DNA of 64,000 bases from an uncultured Poribacteria bacterium. GTDB taxonomy: Bacteria; Poribacteria; WGA-4E; WGA-3G. The stretch spans positions 3,388,217 to 3,452,216 of the forward strand of contig OX639992.1 in assembly GCA_951828515.1 (NCBI GenBank), given 5' to 3'. Under the pieces are notes generated by a model, which was given only the letters and a program-made list of their open reading frames with translations, ran no database searches and was not told the origin of the DNA. Shown in pieces: positions 53,798 through 62,862 of the stretch. The position numbers and the translations under genes are program-made. Position 1 is the first letter of the stretch; the number at the start of each line of letters is the position of its first letter.

Positions 53798-55054
53798 TTA
53801 GATGCCTAACCCTTCGTCAATTTCGCGCTGGTATGTATTAATTGACTCATCCAGCATCTGATCCATCTGAACAATTTGCCCTGTTGCGCCGGATTCAAGA
53901 ATTGCGTAAGAGACAGCGACGGAGCGTGTGCCTTGGTAGGCATCGACTTCAACTGTCCTATTGCCAGCGATGGCCTCAGCAAATTCACCGTATTCAATGG
54001 CAATATTCTTCGCGTCACCTTGCGTAAACGTGTAGTTCCACAATCGGTCGCCGCCGAAAAGGTCTGCTGTGACGGCATCTAAGCGAAAATCTGGAACGAG
54101 ATCCAAAAGTCGTTCGTCATTAATCGTTTCCTGCCCGTTAATATTAAGGGTGATGATTCCACCGCTCCGGTCGCCGGGGAGCGTCATAGAGCCTTGGGAT
54201 CCGTGAATTTGGCGGAGCCAGCTGCCTTGGCCCCATGCGGCATGCTCCTCAATATATTGCCCGACGACACCATTCTTGAAAGTAAGCGTTGCATAAGCGG
54301 CATCCTCTGCGGTTGCCTCAAATTCAGCAGGCATCTTGCGTTGCCATTTCGTATACACTCCAGCAGGGTTAGAACTGGATTCACCCGTCACCGCGGCCGG
54401 ATTATGCCGGATAGGTTCATGAAGACGTGTTTGCGCATAGACAGTGTCAATTTCACCGAGTAGATACTCCATCATGTCAGCGAAGTGAACACCGACATCA
54501 AGCAGGACACCACTCTGGTCTTTCTGGTGTCGCCAGACGGAGATAGTCATACGGTTTGTGCCACCGATTGCGTGATGGATGAGAAAACGCGGTGTGCCGA
54601 TGACTTCCGCATTCAGCAGTGCTTTTGCGAGTCGATTCATCGGATCGCGCCGATAGTTTTCTGCGACACTGAGGATTGCATCAGATGCATCTGCGGCACG
54701 ACGAATGAGGTTACACGCTCGAACGGTTAACCCCATCGGCTTTTCGACCATCGTGTGCCAGCCGCGCTCAAGGGTTTCAACGGCGACGGTGTGATGATAC
54801 GGTGGCGTCGTTGTTACATCTACAGCATCCACACCGACTTCAGCAAGTTCTTCCAGGCTCCCAACAACAGCAGGTTTCTGACCGAAACGTTCTTCTGCTT
54901 GTGCGGCGAGCGATTCGGCGTTAGCGAGAACAGGATCACACGCACCGACAAGGTCAAACCGCGTCCATCCTACCCGATGAAGTTCTGCTAACCCGTACAT
55001 GTGTCGGTGTCCCATACCGCCACATCCAACGATTGCCAATCTAATTTTATCCAT
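53798..55054 (-). CDS. Gfo/Idh/MocA family oxidoreductase, long form
   Basis: 418 residues from ATG 55054. DKIRLAIVGCGGMGHRHMYGLAEL is the Rossmann motif with GCGGMG, WHTMVEKPMGLTVRAC the EKP motif and GVLLDVGVHFADMMEYLLG the DxGxH motif, so catalytic residues are intact. Longer than the neighbour because of an insert of about 60 residues in the beta-sheet domain. It lies between a second Gfo/Idh gene and a cell-envelope gene. Confidence 0.92.
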   Translation of the reverse strand: MDKIRLAIVGCGGMGHRHMYGLAELHRVGWTRFDLVGACDPVLANAESLAAQAEERFGQKPAVVGSLEELAEVGVDAVDVTTTPPYHHTVAVETLERGWHTMVEKPMGLTVRACNLIRRAADASDAILSVAENYRRDPMNRLAKALLNAEVIGTPRFLIHHAIGGTNRMTISVWRHQKDQSGVLLDVGVHFADMMEYLLGEIDTVYAQTRLHEPIRHNPAAVTGESSSNPAGVYTKWQRKMPAEFEATAEDAAYATLTFKNGVVGQYIEEHAAWGQGSWLRQIHGSQGSMTLPGDRSGGIITLNINGQETINDERLLDLVPDFRLDAVTADLFGGDRLWNYTFTQGDAKNIAIEYGEFAEAIAGNRTVEVDAYQGTRSVAVSYAILESGATGQIVQMDQMLDESINTYQREIDEGLGI

Positions 55055-55092
55055 ACTATCCCCCCGCATCTGACGCACTTTGTGCGTCTACT

Positions 55093-56553
55093 TTAATACT
55101 TAAGGATTCTTTCTAACCGCTTAAGGTCAATCTCCATTTGTGCCGGTTTATCACGGTAATATTGGGAACGGTTAATCACCTTCTTCGCATATCTTTTACC
55201 TCTGCGAATAAGGGGACCGCGTATTCTCACCTTAGCGGGACCGACGTTATACGCTCCGAGTGCCAAAGTCAAATTGTTCAAATGTTTTTCATAGAGCATC
55301 TTGAAATAAGTTAAACCAGCGTGCAAGTTTTTGTTCGGGTCAAATCGTTCATCTATCTTCCGATCAAGTTTCGGTTTCCTTCTATTTTTGTAGTTCGGCA
55401 CCTTGAGCCCAAGGTCTTTTGCGGCATCAGGCATTATCTGCATTAACCCTGCTGCTCCATTTATCGACACGGCGAGTGGGTTAAAGTTGGATTCAGTATG
55501 AATAATAGCAAGCATGAGTGCTACGTCAATGTCGTATTCGCGCGCGATTTGGGCAGCCTTGTATTGGTTATTAGCCATCGGCTTTCGGCTTTCGGCTTCT
55601 TTACTGATTGCTGACTGCTGACTGCTGACTGCTGACCGTGAAATAGGTTGTGTTCCGCCAAAGGACATGCCTATTGAAGCGAGATGTCTGTGCTTGAAAT
55701 CATCGTGGTTCAAATATGTATAATGAAACTGCTTTCCTAATTGGTTAAGTGAAAACCCTATACTCCAAGATTGAGAAGGGTTTCCGTTGTCAAAGGTAAA
55801 CATTGATCCGAGGCGAGCGGCGATCGTTCTATTTCCGATTTCTACGCTTGTACCAAAACAGGGATGGATAATATCGAGTCGGTTATGCCATCGGATAATC
55901 GGGTGAGGCGTTAGGACGGCACCGAGGGCAAGTTGCTGATCGAAGGTTTGTAACACCTGACCATCTCTATGTCGAATCGTTACACCAGCAATATCGCGTA
56001 ATCGCATCCCTACAGCAAGGTAAGGATTAAGTTCTGTAAGCACACCAACATCATAATTTTGTGCCCAGAGGCTACCGTAATAAGGTGCCCGACTATATCC
56101 TGTGCTGGCACCGAGTTGGAAAGTTCCGAATCTCCTAGCATAAGAGAAAAGGGCTTGATTATTGCCAAGTTCAAAACTGCCAATCGGGTTCGTGGTATGT
56201 TCTACGAGAAATCGATCACTGCGGTTTAAATCAAGGAAATTTACGCCAAAGGTGCCAATGTATTTGATAGGATAAGCGATGGAGACAGCACCTTGGGATA
56301 GGTCGTAAATTAGGTTTCCACGCTGCAATGTGGCAAGTCCCGCAGGATTCCAGAGGGGACTTGTTGCGTCATCTGCGCTGCTAATAAACGCGCCGCTCAA
56401 CCCGAGGCCGCGCGTGCCGACTTCCGGTCTCAGGTTAAGAGGTTCTGATAATGTGCTTTCTTGACTGAGAAGATACGGTAATAAAAGAAAAACAATCGCT
56501 ACAAGCAGCAAATCTCGTTTATGGTATAGTGATGTGATTCGTTGGATTTTCAC
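55093..56553 (-). CDS. Fusion of PorV/UPF0164-like barrel and SLT lytic transglycosylase
   Basis: About 486 residues. After a signal helix (LLLVAIVFLLLPYLLS), residues to about 320 form an outer-membrane barrel-like part (VGTRGLGLSGAFISSADDATSPLWNPAGLATL, as in PorV/UPF0164). A linker (SAVSSQQSAISKEAESRKPMANN) leads to a C-terminal SLT domain: IAREYDIDVALMLAIIHTESNFNPLAVS with the catalytic Glu, GAAGLMQIMPDAAKDLG, and LGAYNVGPAKV. It would cut peptidoglycan near the outer membrane. GTG 56553, 5 bases after AAAGG, is the best start and overlaps the upstream LysM gene by 35 bases. Confidence 0.82.
   Translation of the reverse strand: MKIQRITSLYHKRDLLLVAIVFLLLPYLLSQESTLSEPLNLRPEVGTRGLGLSGAFISSADDATSPLWNPAGLATLQRGNLIYDLSQGAVSIAYPIKYIGTFGVNFLDLNRSDRFLVEHTTNPIGSFELGNNQALFSYARRFGTFQLGASTGYSRAPYYGSLWAQNYDVGVLTELNPYLAVGMRLRDIAGVTIRHRDGQVLQTFDQQLALGAVLTPHPIIRWHNRLDIIHPCFGTSVEIGNRTIAARLGSMFTFDNGNPSQSWSIGFSLNQLGKQFHYTYLNHDDFKHRHLASIGMSFGGTQPISRSAVSSQQSAISKEAESRKPMANNQYKAAQIAREYDIDVALMLAIIHTESNFNPLAVSINGAAGLMQIMPDAAKDLGLKVPNYKNRRKPKLDRKIDERFDPNKNLHAGLTYFKMLYEKHLNNLTLALGAYNVGPAKVRIRGPLIRRGKRYAKKVINRSQYYRDKPAQMEIDLKRLERILKY
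55579..55638 (-). repeat. Low-complexity repeats encoding the fusion linker
   Basis: GGCTTTC units (55580-55598) and then about four CTGACTG units (55606-55636) code for the SAVSSQQSAISKEAESRK linker. The 7-base unit is not a multiple of three, so copy-number change would break the fusion. Confidence 0.8.
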
Positions 56554-57301
56554 TTCTGCCTTTGTACCTAATTTCAAAATGTAAATGGGGTCCTGTTGAA
56601 ATACCCGTGTTCCCGGAAAGCCCAATTACCTTTCCCTTTGAGACAGTTTGCCCAACTCTCACTCTAATACGTGACAAGTGTCCATACCATGTCGTAAAAT
56701 CGCCCTCGTGTTCGATACCTACGAGCTTACCGTAACCACCTCTCCGTGCAGCAAAAATAACCCGACCAGCTCGTGAAGCATAAACGCGAGTACCGGTGGA
56801 GGCACGGAAATCTATACCTTCATGGCGCTGATAGCGGCGAGTCACAGGGTGAGGCCGATAACCATACTTTGAGGTTACAACTAAAGGGACCCGAAGCGGA
56901 TTTCCAAAACTGAGACTGTTATCTCGTTGAATACGGATTCTTGTGCCAATCTGGAGGGTGCGAGGCGAAGAAATCCCATTAATTCGTTGAAGATCCTGGG
57001 GTTCCATGTTATGGCGGCGTGCGATACCCCATAACGTATCTCCAGCTTTAACCCGATACCAAACTCCCTCAACAGGTGCACCAGGTATTAAAAGCTTTTC
57101 CCCGATCTGCAACCGTTTTGTTGGCTGAATGCTATTCGCCTGTATAATCTTTTTGAGAGGTACTTTGTATTTCCGAGAAAGCCCCCACAACGTATCGCCT
57201 TTTTGGACCAGATGTTGGTGCCCATCAGCGTTGAGTTCCCCTCCAGAGATTGCCATTACAGATACAACAATTATAAAAATACGAATCAATTTTCTTTTCA
57301 T
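56519..57301 (-). CDS. LysM-M23 peptidase (murein hydrolase/activator)
   Basis: 260 residues. Signal helix (KLIRIFIIVVSVMAISGG), two LysM repeats (HLVQKGDTLWGLSRKYKVPLKK and YRVKAGDTLWGIARRHNMEPQD), then an M23 domain: RHEGIDFRASTGTRVYASRAGRVIFA and TWYGHLSRIRVRVGQTVSKG...NTGISTGPHLHFE. Zinc ligands HxxxD and HLH are present, so it may be an active endopeptidase. ATG 57301 is preferred over 57352. Its 3' end overlaps the transglycosylase gene, so the two wall enzymes are coupled. Confidence 0.93.
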   Translation of the reverse strand: MKRKLIRIFIIVVSVMAISGGELNADGHQHLVQKGDTLWGLSRKYKVPLKKIIQANSIQPTKRLQIGEKLLIPGAPVEGVWYRVKAGDTLWGIARRHNMEPQDLQRINGISSPRTLQIGTRIRIQRDNSLSFGNPLRVPLVVTSKYGYRPHPVTRRYQRHEGIDFRASTGTRVYASRAGRVIFAARRGGYGKLVGIEHEGDFTTWYGHLSRIRVRVGQTVSKGKVIGLSGNTGISTGPHLHFEIRYKGRSENPTNHITIP

Positions 57302-57402
57302 TTGATACCCTAAGACGATACGAAGCGAAGATAAACTCTGTCGATATGTCAAGCGAAGCGAATACTATTATCGCTTATTAGGACAGGTTTTGCTTCTACG
57401 AA

Positions 57403-57933
57403 CTAATCTCTAACGGTTAATAAAACCGTTTTCGTTTCCGAAAAAATTTGGGTATCGGTATCAATTCCAGAGGTGCCGACTGAAACAACCTCGCTAATCA
57501 CAGTCACAATAAGTTGAATGACTTCAACTTGAACATTCTCTCCATTTAATGTCTGCGGAGCAGTCCAAGTAATTGGATTTTCGCTGGAGGCGGAAAGTTT
57601 CCCATGCTTTGTAATATTCAGCCAGTTCAACGTGACACTGGTACCTCTAACCCCTTTGACGGAAGCAGCCAGTTCCACCTCTTCACCCGGTTCCACCGTT
57701 TTCTTCGTAACGGTGACTTTTACGTCAAGATCGGCTATCTGCCCCGTCGTCTCCTCAGCGTCCAGATTTTGTGCAAGTTCAACGACATCGCCGGTGCTTT
57801 CACCGCCTTCAGCGGTTGCATCCGTTTCTGATACTGGGTTGTTTAGGTTGCTCCCACCGCAACTCGTGAAACTTAATACAAAACCCGCAAGGAGAATGTA
57901 AAAAGATATTGTAAGGAATTGAGATCTTCTCAT
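57403..57933 (-). CDS. Lipoprotein, unknown
   Basis: 176 residues. Signal peptide with lipobox LSFTSCGGS, an acidic linker (SETDATAEGGESTGDVVELAQNLDAEETTG), then an Ig-like beta-sandwich (VKVTVTKKTVEPGEEVELAASVKGVRGTSVTLNWLNITKHGKLSASSENPITWTAP). No enzymatic motif. Likely a surface or periplasmic adhesion or scaffold lipoprotein; it is upstream of the LysM peptidase on the same strand. Confidence 0.78.
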   Translation of the reverse strand: MRRSQFLTISFYILLAGFVLSFTSCGGSNLNNPVSETDATAEGGESTGDVVELAQNLDAEETTGQIADLDVKVTVTKKTVEPGEEVELAASVKGVRGTSVTLNWLNITKHGKLSASSENPITWTAPQTLNGENVQVEVIQLIVTVISEVVSVGTSGIDTDTQIFSETKTVLLTVRD

Positions 57934-58108
57934 GGCACCATCCTCTCTTCATATTTAGATCAACCAAAACGCGTATACGTTTTGGGACTAACACAACTAC
58001 TATTTTGTTTCAGAAAACGAGTCGTGAAGAGAGTTGGTTACAGAAAATCAGACAGTTTCAAAAATTAAATGTTCGGCTGGGAGGACTTATCCCAGCCGAA
58101 CCAATTGT

Positions 58109-58891
58109 TTATTTTTTTGTGCTTTCTATTTCCTGACGCAGGAATGCGAGAATATCAGCGATGTCCTGGTTACTAAGGATGTCAGGGGCATAGAAGGGCA
58201 TAAGAGACCCACCACCGCGGATTTTAGTAGCCCAACGCACCATTGTTTTATCAATATCGCGAGGGGCTCTCGAGCGGACAAGTTGCGGACCGATACCAGA
58301 TTTATTGGCTGCTGGATGACAGACAATGCATGCGCGTCCGAAAAGACCCCATCCGTTGCTTGGATCACCACTCATGGCGGCGATTTTCTCACCGGCTGCT
58401 TTTTTCGCATCGTCATCGAGCATTGCGATTTCAAACTCGGGTCCTTTGTTGTCCCCTGAGATAACCTCAAAATAAGCCATAAGTGCTTCGGCATGTTCTG
58501 CTGGGATTGCAGTCGGATTAACTTTATCGCCTGGGACTCGTTGCAAGAAATGCTCATAGCAGAAACCACCGCCGCCAGCTGCGCGTGCGAAATCCGCGCC
58601 TTTGATCATCCCGCCCTTCGCTTCTCCGCGGTGCGGGACACCAACAACACTGTGCCCTGCTCGAATGAGACCGTCTGGGTTCGCTGTGTCATCGAAATCA
58701 GCATGGCAGTTTGCGCAAGAAAGTCCAGTTGCGAAGCCGGATCTATTCCCTGGTTTAATCGTTCCCTTAAAAGTTGGATCGTGGAAAAGTTCTCGCCCCA
58801 GTTGCGCTTTGTCTGACATTTGGGCTTGTGTCAAAAGGATAAACCCTACAATCAAAACGCCACAGAGGCCGAATGAAACGAATTTACGCAT
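58109..58891 (-). CDS. Dihaem cytochrome c
   Basis: 260 residues with a signal peptide (FVSFGLCGVLIVGFILLTQA). Two haem sites: CANCH in ATGLSCANCHADFDD and CIVCH in GRACIVCHPAANKSG. GIGPQLVRSRAPRDIDKTMVRWATKIRGGGSLMPFYAPDILSNQDIADILAFLR is a typical class I cytochrome c C-terminal half with the sixth-ligand Met in LMPFY. Periplasmic electron carrier; matured by the Ccm proteins. Confidence 0.9.
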   Translation of the reverse strand: MRKFVSFGLCGVLIVGFILLTQAQMSDKAQLGRELFHDPTFKGTIKPGNRSGFATGLSCANCHADFDDTANPDGLIRAGHSVVGVPHRGEAKGGMIKGADFARAAGGGGFCYEHFLQRVPGDKVNPTAIPAEHAEALMAYFEVISGDNKGPEFEIAMLDDDAKKAAGEKIAAMSGDPSNGWGLFGRACIVCHPAANKSGIGPQLVRSRAPRDIDKTMVRWATKIRGGGSLMPFYAPDILSNQDIADILAFLRQEIESTKK

Positions 58892-59020
58892 TATAAATCT
58901 CCTTTCAAGATAATAACTTTAAATACCTTATCAGATACGTAATTTATTGTCAAGAAAAAGTTATAGTAAATCCTAAAAATAAGTGCACACTTTAGAAACA
59001 CAAGCACCGTTCCGCCGCTG

Positions 59021-59039
59021 GCGAGGTTTCTAACCTCGC
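59021..59039. terminator. Hairpin between hpt and cytochrome gene
   Basis: GCGAGGTT (59021-59028) pairs with AACCTCGC (59032-59039), with possible outer pairs. It lies in the 251-base gap 58892-59142, which otherwise holds nothing recognisable. Confidence 0.4.
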
Positions 59040-59142
59040 CTTCCGGTGGGTGTATAGTTAATTGTTGACTTTACTATAAATAAAAAATACGTTCTGCACT
59101 GAATTTTGTGCTTGTATAGCCCTGATTCTGGGCTGAAAGTGT

Positions 59143-59706
59143 TTAAATTGACTCCAGAACAGCAATGTGGGGTAAATTTCGATACCGTTGCGCATAGTCA
59201 AGTCCATACCCAACGACGAAAGTGTCTGGAATCTCAAAACCGATATAATCGACAGCAACAGACACTTGGCGTTGAGAAGGTTTATCAAGTAGCGTACAAA
59301 CCTTAACGGTTTTCGGGTTCAACGTCTGAAGGTGCTCACAGAGAAAATTTAAAGTACGTCCGGTATCAACAATATCTTCCACAATGAGAACATGCCGCTG
59401 TTTGAGATAGTCGCTGCCGCCACGGATGAGTTCTACTCTCGAAGGTTGCGTACCATCATGGTAACTCATGAGTTGCACAAACTCAAAACGGAGTTCGACT
59501 TCTCTCGTTTGATTTTCATGCTGCGCCTTAAAGATGGCACGGGCAAGATCCGCGAAAAAGAGGACGCTGCCCCTAAGGACACCAAGGAGGACCAACTCTT
59601 GGTTCTCATAATCAGTAAATATTTGCGTGCCAAGTTCACGAATGCGAGTCTGAAGACAAGATTCAGAGATAAAAACGGATTCAAGAAGTGGTTTTTTCAC
59701 TGACAT
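59143..59706 (-). CDS. hpt: Hypoxanthine phosphoribosyltransferase
   Basis: 187 residues from ATG 59706. Salvages hypoxanthine/guanine with PRPP. Seen: LVLLGVLRGSVLFFADLARAI, VELRFEFVQLMSYHDGTQPS, the PRPP motif VLIVEDIVDTGRTL and FVVGYGLDYAQRYRNLPHIAVL. The frame extends to 59844, but that part lies inside tilS; ATG 59706 overlaps the tilS stop by 26 bases. The tilS-hpt order is conserved in many bacteria. Confidence 0.96.
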   Translation of the reverse strand: MSVKKPLLESVFISESCLQTRIRELGTQIFTDYENQELVLLGVLRGSVLFFADLARAIFKAQHENQTREVELRFEFVQLMSYHDGTQPSRVELIRGGSDYLKQRHVLIVEDIVDTGRTLNFLCEHLQTLNPKTVKVCTLLDKPSQRQVSVAVDYIGFEIPDTFVVGYGLDYAQRYRNLPHIAVLESI

Positions 59707-61168
59707 AACGTAGATAAAGATATTGCCGCGTGCCGGGATGAATTTTGAACGGATCACTGGTGGTATAACCAACGATCCAAAGGATTTCATCGCCACGAAC
59801 AAGCATCGGAATGCGATCGCGCTCGTAGCGAGGCACCTTGGCATCTATGAAAAAATCCTTAATCTTTTTCGTTCCCCGCATACCGTAAGGCTGAAACCGG
59901 TCGCCTTGTCGTCGATTGCGCACTGTAAGCGGAAATGTTTCTGAAGAGGTATCTGCGAACGCTCCCTTTACCTTTTCATAATCAAAAATCGCTTCATACC
60001 TTCCGTTCGGGAACGTAAGCGTCTCGCCAGACGGAATATCGCCCAATTCAGCCGTAATTTCCGTATTTAAAGCGGCGATAAACGTTTTACCGGGAACAGC
60101 CAACGGATAAGCAAAACTCTCGGTCTGAACCGGAAGTGGTGATTTGGAACTTGTGTTCACTTCAAAGATAAGGCACTGATATACACGTCGGAATCGCAAG
60201 CCGTTCGGTAGTGCCAATGCTGCATTAGGAACATCTCCGTCAATAAGGCTCAGCATCGCTTCACAATGCGAAAAATAGAGATCACCCAGACTTCCTGACA
60301 TTTCAAAGAAACTCAGTCGTAGTACCCGTCTCTGCACTGCGATGTGAAACTGTTGGAATTCTGCTCTGTCCAACACAACACTTTTCAACGTTGCGAGTGC
60401 CTTAATCCTATCTGGATCTCGGACCTGACAGGTTTCCAATGCCTCTCGTGCGACTGTGTCCAAGTATTCGGATTCAGCACCTAATACATCAGCAGTCCGG
60501 CTTAATCCGACTTTGATATTCGGATTATAGTCGCTTTCAAGTCTCGGTATCAATTCATGGCGGATACGATTGCGGAGATAGCGGGTATCCGTGTTGGTTG
60601 AATCCTGTCGTGGCACTAACCCCTTGGAGGCAAGGAACGTTTCAATGTGTTGCCGTGTAAATCCTGCAAGTGGTCGAATAAACTTAATGTCTCTTACAGA
60701 CGGGATACCTTTCAACCCAGTGGATCCACTCCCGCGAAAGAGGTTCATCAAAACCGTCTCAGCGGTATCGTCCTGATGGTGTCCTAAGGCTATCTTGGTG
60801 GCACCGATTTGCTTGGAGACCTCTTCATAAAATTGATAGCGTGCCTTCCGAGCCGCTGTCTCCACAGAGAGTTTCCATTGCTTTACCAAACGTGGCACGT
60901 CAGTGCGTTGAATGGTACAAGGCACTCCTAAATGCACAGCGTGCTGCTGGACAAAGTCCGCATCTGCATCAGCGTCCGGACGGAGGCAGTGATTTAAGTG
61001 GGCGAGGTGAAGTTGGCAGTCGAGTTGCGAGTGTAGGGCGTGCAAACCGTATAGGAGTGCGAGGGAATCCGCACCACCTGAGACTGCAACAAGCACTGTT
61101 TCGCCGTTCTTAATCATTGCATGCCGCAAAATGAAGCGGTGCATCTGTCGCACAAAGTCGGCTGTCAT
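59681..61168 (-). CDS. tilS: tRNA(Ile)-lysidine synthase
   Basis: 495 residues. Converts C34 of tRNA-Ile2(CAU) to lysidine so that it reads AUA. Seen: VLVAVSGGADSLALLYGL (PP-loop), LHLAHLNHCLRPDADADADFV, ALGHHQDDTAETVLMNLFRGSGSTGLKGIP, FIRPLAG, STNTDTRYLRNRIRHELIP and a C-terminal domain (LTVRNRRQGDRFQPYGMRGTKKIKDFFIDAKVPRYERDRIPML). A tRNA with a CAU anticodon lies 98 bases upstream on the same strand. Confidence 0.97.
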   Translation of the reverse strand: MTADFVRQMHRFILRHAMIKNGETVLVAVSGGADSLALLYGLHALHSQLDCQLHLAHLNHCLRPDADADADFVQQHAVHLGVPCTIQRTDVPRLVKQWKLSVETAARKARYQFYEEVSKQIGATKIALGHHQDDTAETVLMNLFRGSGSTGLKGIPSVRDIKFIRPLAGFTRQHIETFLASKGLVPRQDSTNTDTRYLRNRIRHELIPRLESDYNPNIKVGLSRTADVLGAESEYLDTVAREALETCQVRDPDRIKALATLKSVVLDRAEFQQFHIAVQRRVLRLSFFEMSGSLGDLYFSHCEAMLSLIDGDVPNAALALPNGLRFRRVYQCLIFEVNTSSKSPLPVQTESFAYPLAVPGKTFIAALNTEITAELGDIPSGETLTFPNGRYEAIFDYEKVKGAFADTSSETFPLTVRNRRQGDRFQPYGMRGTKKIKDFFIDAKVPRYERDRIPMLVRGDEILWIVGYTTSDPFKIHPGTRQYLYLRYVSEKTTS

Positions 61169-61193
61169 GAGATATGCCTATTTTCGACAGTAG

Positions 61194-61220
61194 GGGCAGG
61201 TCTTGTGCCTGCCCTATTTT
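61194..61220. terminator. Hairpin between tRNA and tilS
   Basis: GGGCAGG (61194-61200) pairs with CCTGCCC (61208-61214), followed on the plus strand by TATTTT. Confidence 0.4.
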
Positions 61221-61265
61221 CTTGTGCCTGCCCGCATATCTTGCGAGATGCGCCAAAAAGGCAAT

Positions 61266-61338
61266 GCCGGTGCGGAGAGTCGAACTCCGGACAGCACGAT
61301 TATGAGTCGTGTGCTCTAAACCACTGAGCTACACCGGC
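61266..61338 (-). tRNA. tRNA with CAU anticodon (elongator Met or Ile2)
   Basis: The reverse strand folds as a 73-nt cloverleaf: acceptor GCCGGTG/CACCGGC, D-arm GTAGCTCAGTGGTTTAGAGC, anticodon arm CACGA-CTCATAA-TCGTG, T-arm TTCGACT loop. CCA is not encoded. The anticodon stem pattern CGACTCATAATCG is close to known tRNA-Ile2, and tilS is next door, so the Ile2 identity is possible; acceptor pairs G4 and G5 do not settle it. Confidence 0.93.
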
Positions 61339-61603
61339 AATTTCCTGGATCCATGTGTGAATTCTACTCCAGTATCTTTATTAAGTATAATACATATTAC
61401 AGGAAAAGTCAAGTGTTTTGTCTTTTCTTGTAGATATGGTATCGAATTGAAAAATCAGAATATGAGGAAATGCGGTGCAAGGGATTGCGTGGGTACAGAA
61501 AGAAAATGGGTTGAACACGTTTCGCTTGCCGGATTTTCAGAAACTAAATGTGTTCTTTGTACATGTATCCTCACCTGAAAAAAATAGAGAAAGGTTCAAG
61601 AAG

Positions 61604-61677
61604 TTGCAGGGGGGGGATTTGAACCCCCGTCCTCCGGGTTATGAGCCCGACGAGCTACCTGGCTGCTCTACCCTGCG
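61604..61677 (-). tRNA. Initiator tRNA-fMet (CAU)
   Basis: 74 nt on the reverse strand, CGCAGGG... to ...CCCTGCAA. Hallmarks of the initiator are present: C1-A72 mismatch at the acceptor end and three G-C pairs (GGG/CCC) at the base of the anticodon stem GTCGGGCTCATAACCCG. CCA is not encoded. Confidence 0.95.
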
Positions 61678-61700
61678 GCAAGAATCATGATCCTGGACCA

Positions 61701-61786
61701 TGGTCGAGGGGGGACTTGAACCCCCACACCTTTTTACAGGCGACGGATTTTAAGTCCGTTGTGTCTACCGATTCCACCACTCGACC
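61701..61786 (-). tRNA. tRNA-Leu (UAA)
   Basis: 86 nt on the reverse strand, class II with a long variable arm (CGCCTGTAAAAAGGTG). Acceptor GGTCGAG/CTCGACC, anticodon arm ACGGA-CTTAAAA-TCCGT, T-arm GGGGG-TTCAAGT-CCCCC. It is the first of three tRNAs read in the minus direction. Confidence 0.95.
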
Positions 61787-61932
61787 ACCAACACTTTAAT
61801 AGTATACACCATCTGTAGGTGTTTGTCAACTTTTTTTCTTTTTCTCTCGAAAAAGTTGCTAACACCAGCAGAGATCGCGAGTACAACTCGCTCCTACAGA
61901 AGGGGGCACCTCCCCGATTTTTTTCTTCGTAC

Positions 61933-61961
61933 TTGACTTTTTTTTCCAAATCGCATACGAT
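61933..61961 (+). promoter_or_regulatory. Promoter for aldo/keto reductase, near-leaderless
   Basis: TTGACT (61933-61938), 17-base spacer, TACGAT (61956-61961). The expected start is near 61968, only about three bases before the ATG at 61971. Confidence 0.65.
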
Positions 61962-61970
61962 GAAGGTATT

Positions 61971-62744
61971 ATGAAAAATCTTACACTTGCATCAGGACAT
62001 GAAGTCCCCATATTCGGCTTGGGAACTTGGCAACTCAAAGGCGGGCAGTGCGAACGCATCGTTAAAGAAGCCGTTGCATTGGGCTACACACATATCGACA
62101 CGGCATGGATGTACCAAAACCAGCGCGAGATCGGGAAAGCACTCCGCGACATCTCTGTTGATCGCCAGGAAATCTTTCTGACCACCAAAATTTGGGGTAC
62201 CCATCTCAGACATGCCGATGTTCTTTCGCAATTTGAGGAATGTCTGAGCGATTTACAGATGGATTACGTTGATCTGTTATTGATTCACCATCCGAGTGAT
62301 TCTGTTCCGTTTGCCGAGCCTTTAGAGGCTTTCCACAAACTTCATGAAGCCGGTAGTGTCAAAAGTATCGGTATCAGCAATTTTAGCATCCCTCAGGTAG
62401 AGGAGGCATGTGAAGTCTCCGAACTCCCGATTTGCACGAATCAGGTGGAATACCATGTGCGCAGAAACCGATCAGAATTGCGGGACTACTGCCATGGGCG
62501 CGGTATTGTGATGACGGCACACCGTCCGCTTGCTGTTGGGGACCTTGCCGGTGATACAGTGCTGCGTAGCATTGGAGAAAACCACGGAAAGACTGCGGCA
62601 CAGGTAGCACTCCGGTGGTTGGTGCAACAAGACATTATCACAATTCCCAAATCGGGTTCAGTGCCGCATTTGCGCGAGAATTTAGATGTTTTTGAATGGC
62701 AATTGACTGACGAAGAGATGCATAGACTTGATACCGAAATGTAA
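61971..62744 (+). CDS. Aldo/keto reductase
   Basis: 257 residues. NADPH-dependent carbonyl reductase with the full tetrad: Asp in GYTHIDTAWMYQNQREIG, Tyr in the same segment, Lys in FLTTKIWG and His in VDLLLIHHPSD. GSVKSIGISNFSIPQVEEA and NQVEYHVRRN follow, and the C-terminal ITIPKSGSVPHLRENLDVFEWQLTDEEM binds NADPH. It resembles the 2,5-diketo-D-gluconate reductase subgroup. GAAGG lies 4 bases before the ATG but would be outside the mRNA if the promoter start is right. Confidence 0.93.
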   Translation: MKNLTLASGHEVPIFGLGTWQLKGGQCERIVKEAVALGYTHIDTAWMYQNQREIGKALRDISVDRQEIFLTTKIWGTHLRHADVLSQFEECLSDLQMDYVDLLLIHHPSDSVPFAEPLEAFHKLHEAGSVKSIGISNFSIPQVEEACEVSELPICTNQVEYHVRRNRSELRDYCHGRGIVMTAHRPLAVGDLAGDTVLRSIGENHGKTAAQVALRWLVQQDIITIPKSGSVPHLRENLDVFEWQLTDEEMHRLDTEM

Positions 62745-62862
62745 AATTAGCAGTCAGTTGTCGGTAAAGAGGTGTTTGTTAAACCTAAGCGCGTAGCCCG
62801 TAAGCGTAGCGGAGGGCAGGTCTACGTAAAGGCACTTCAATTATCAAACCCACCTGACCGAA

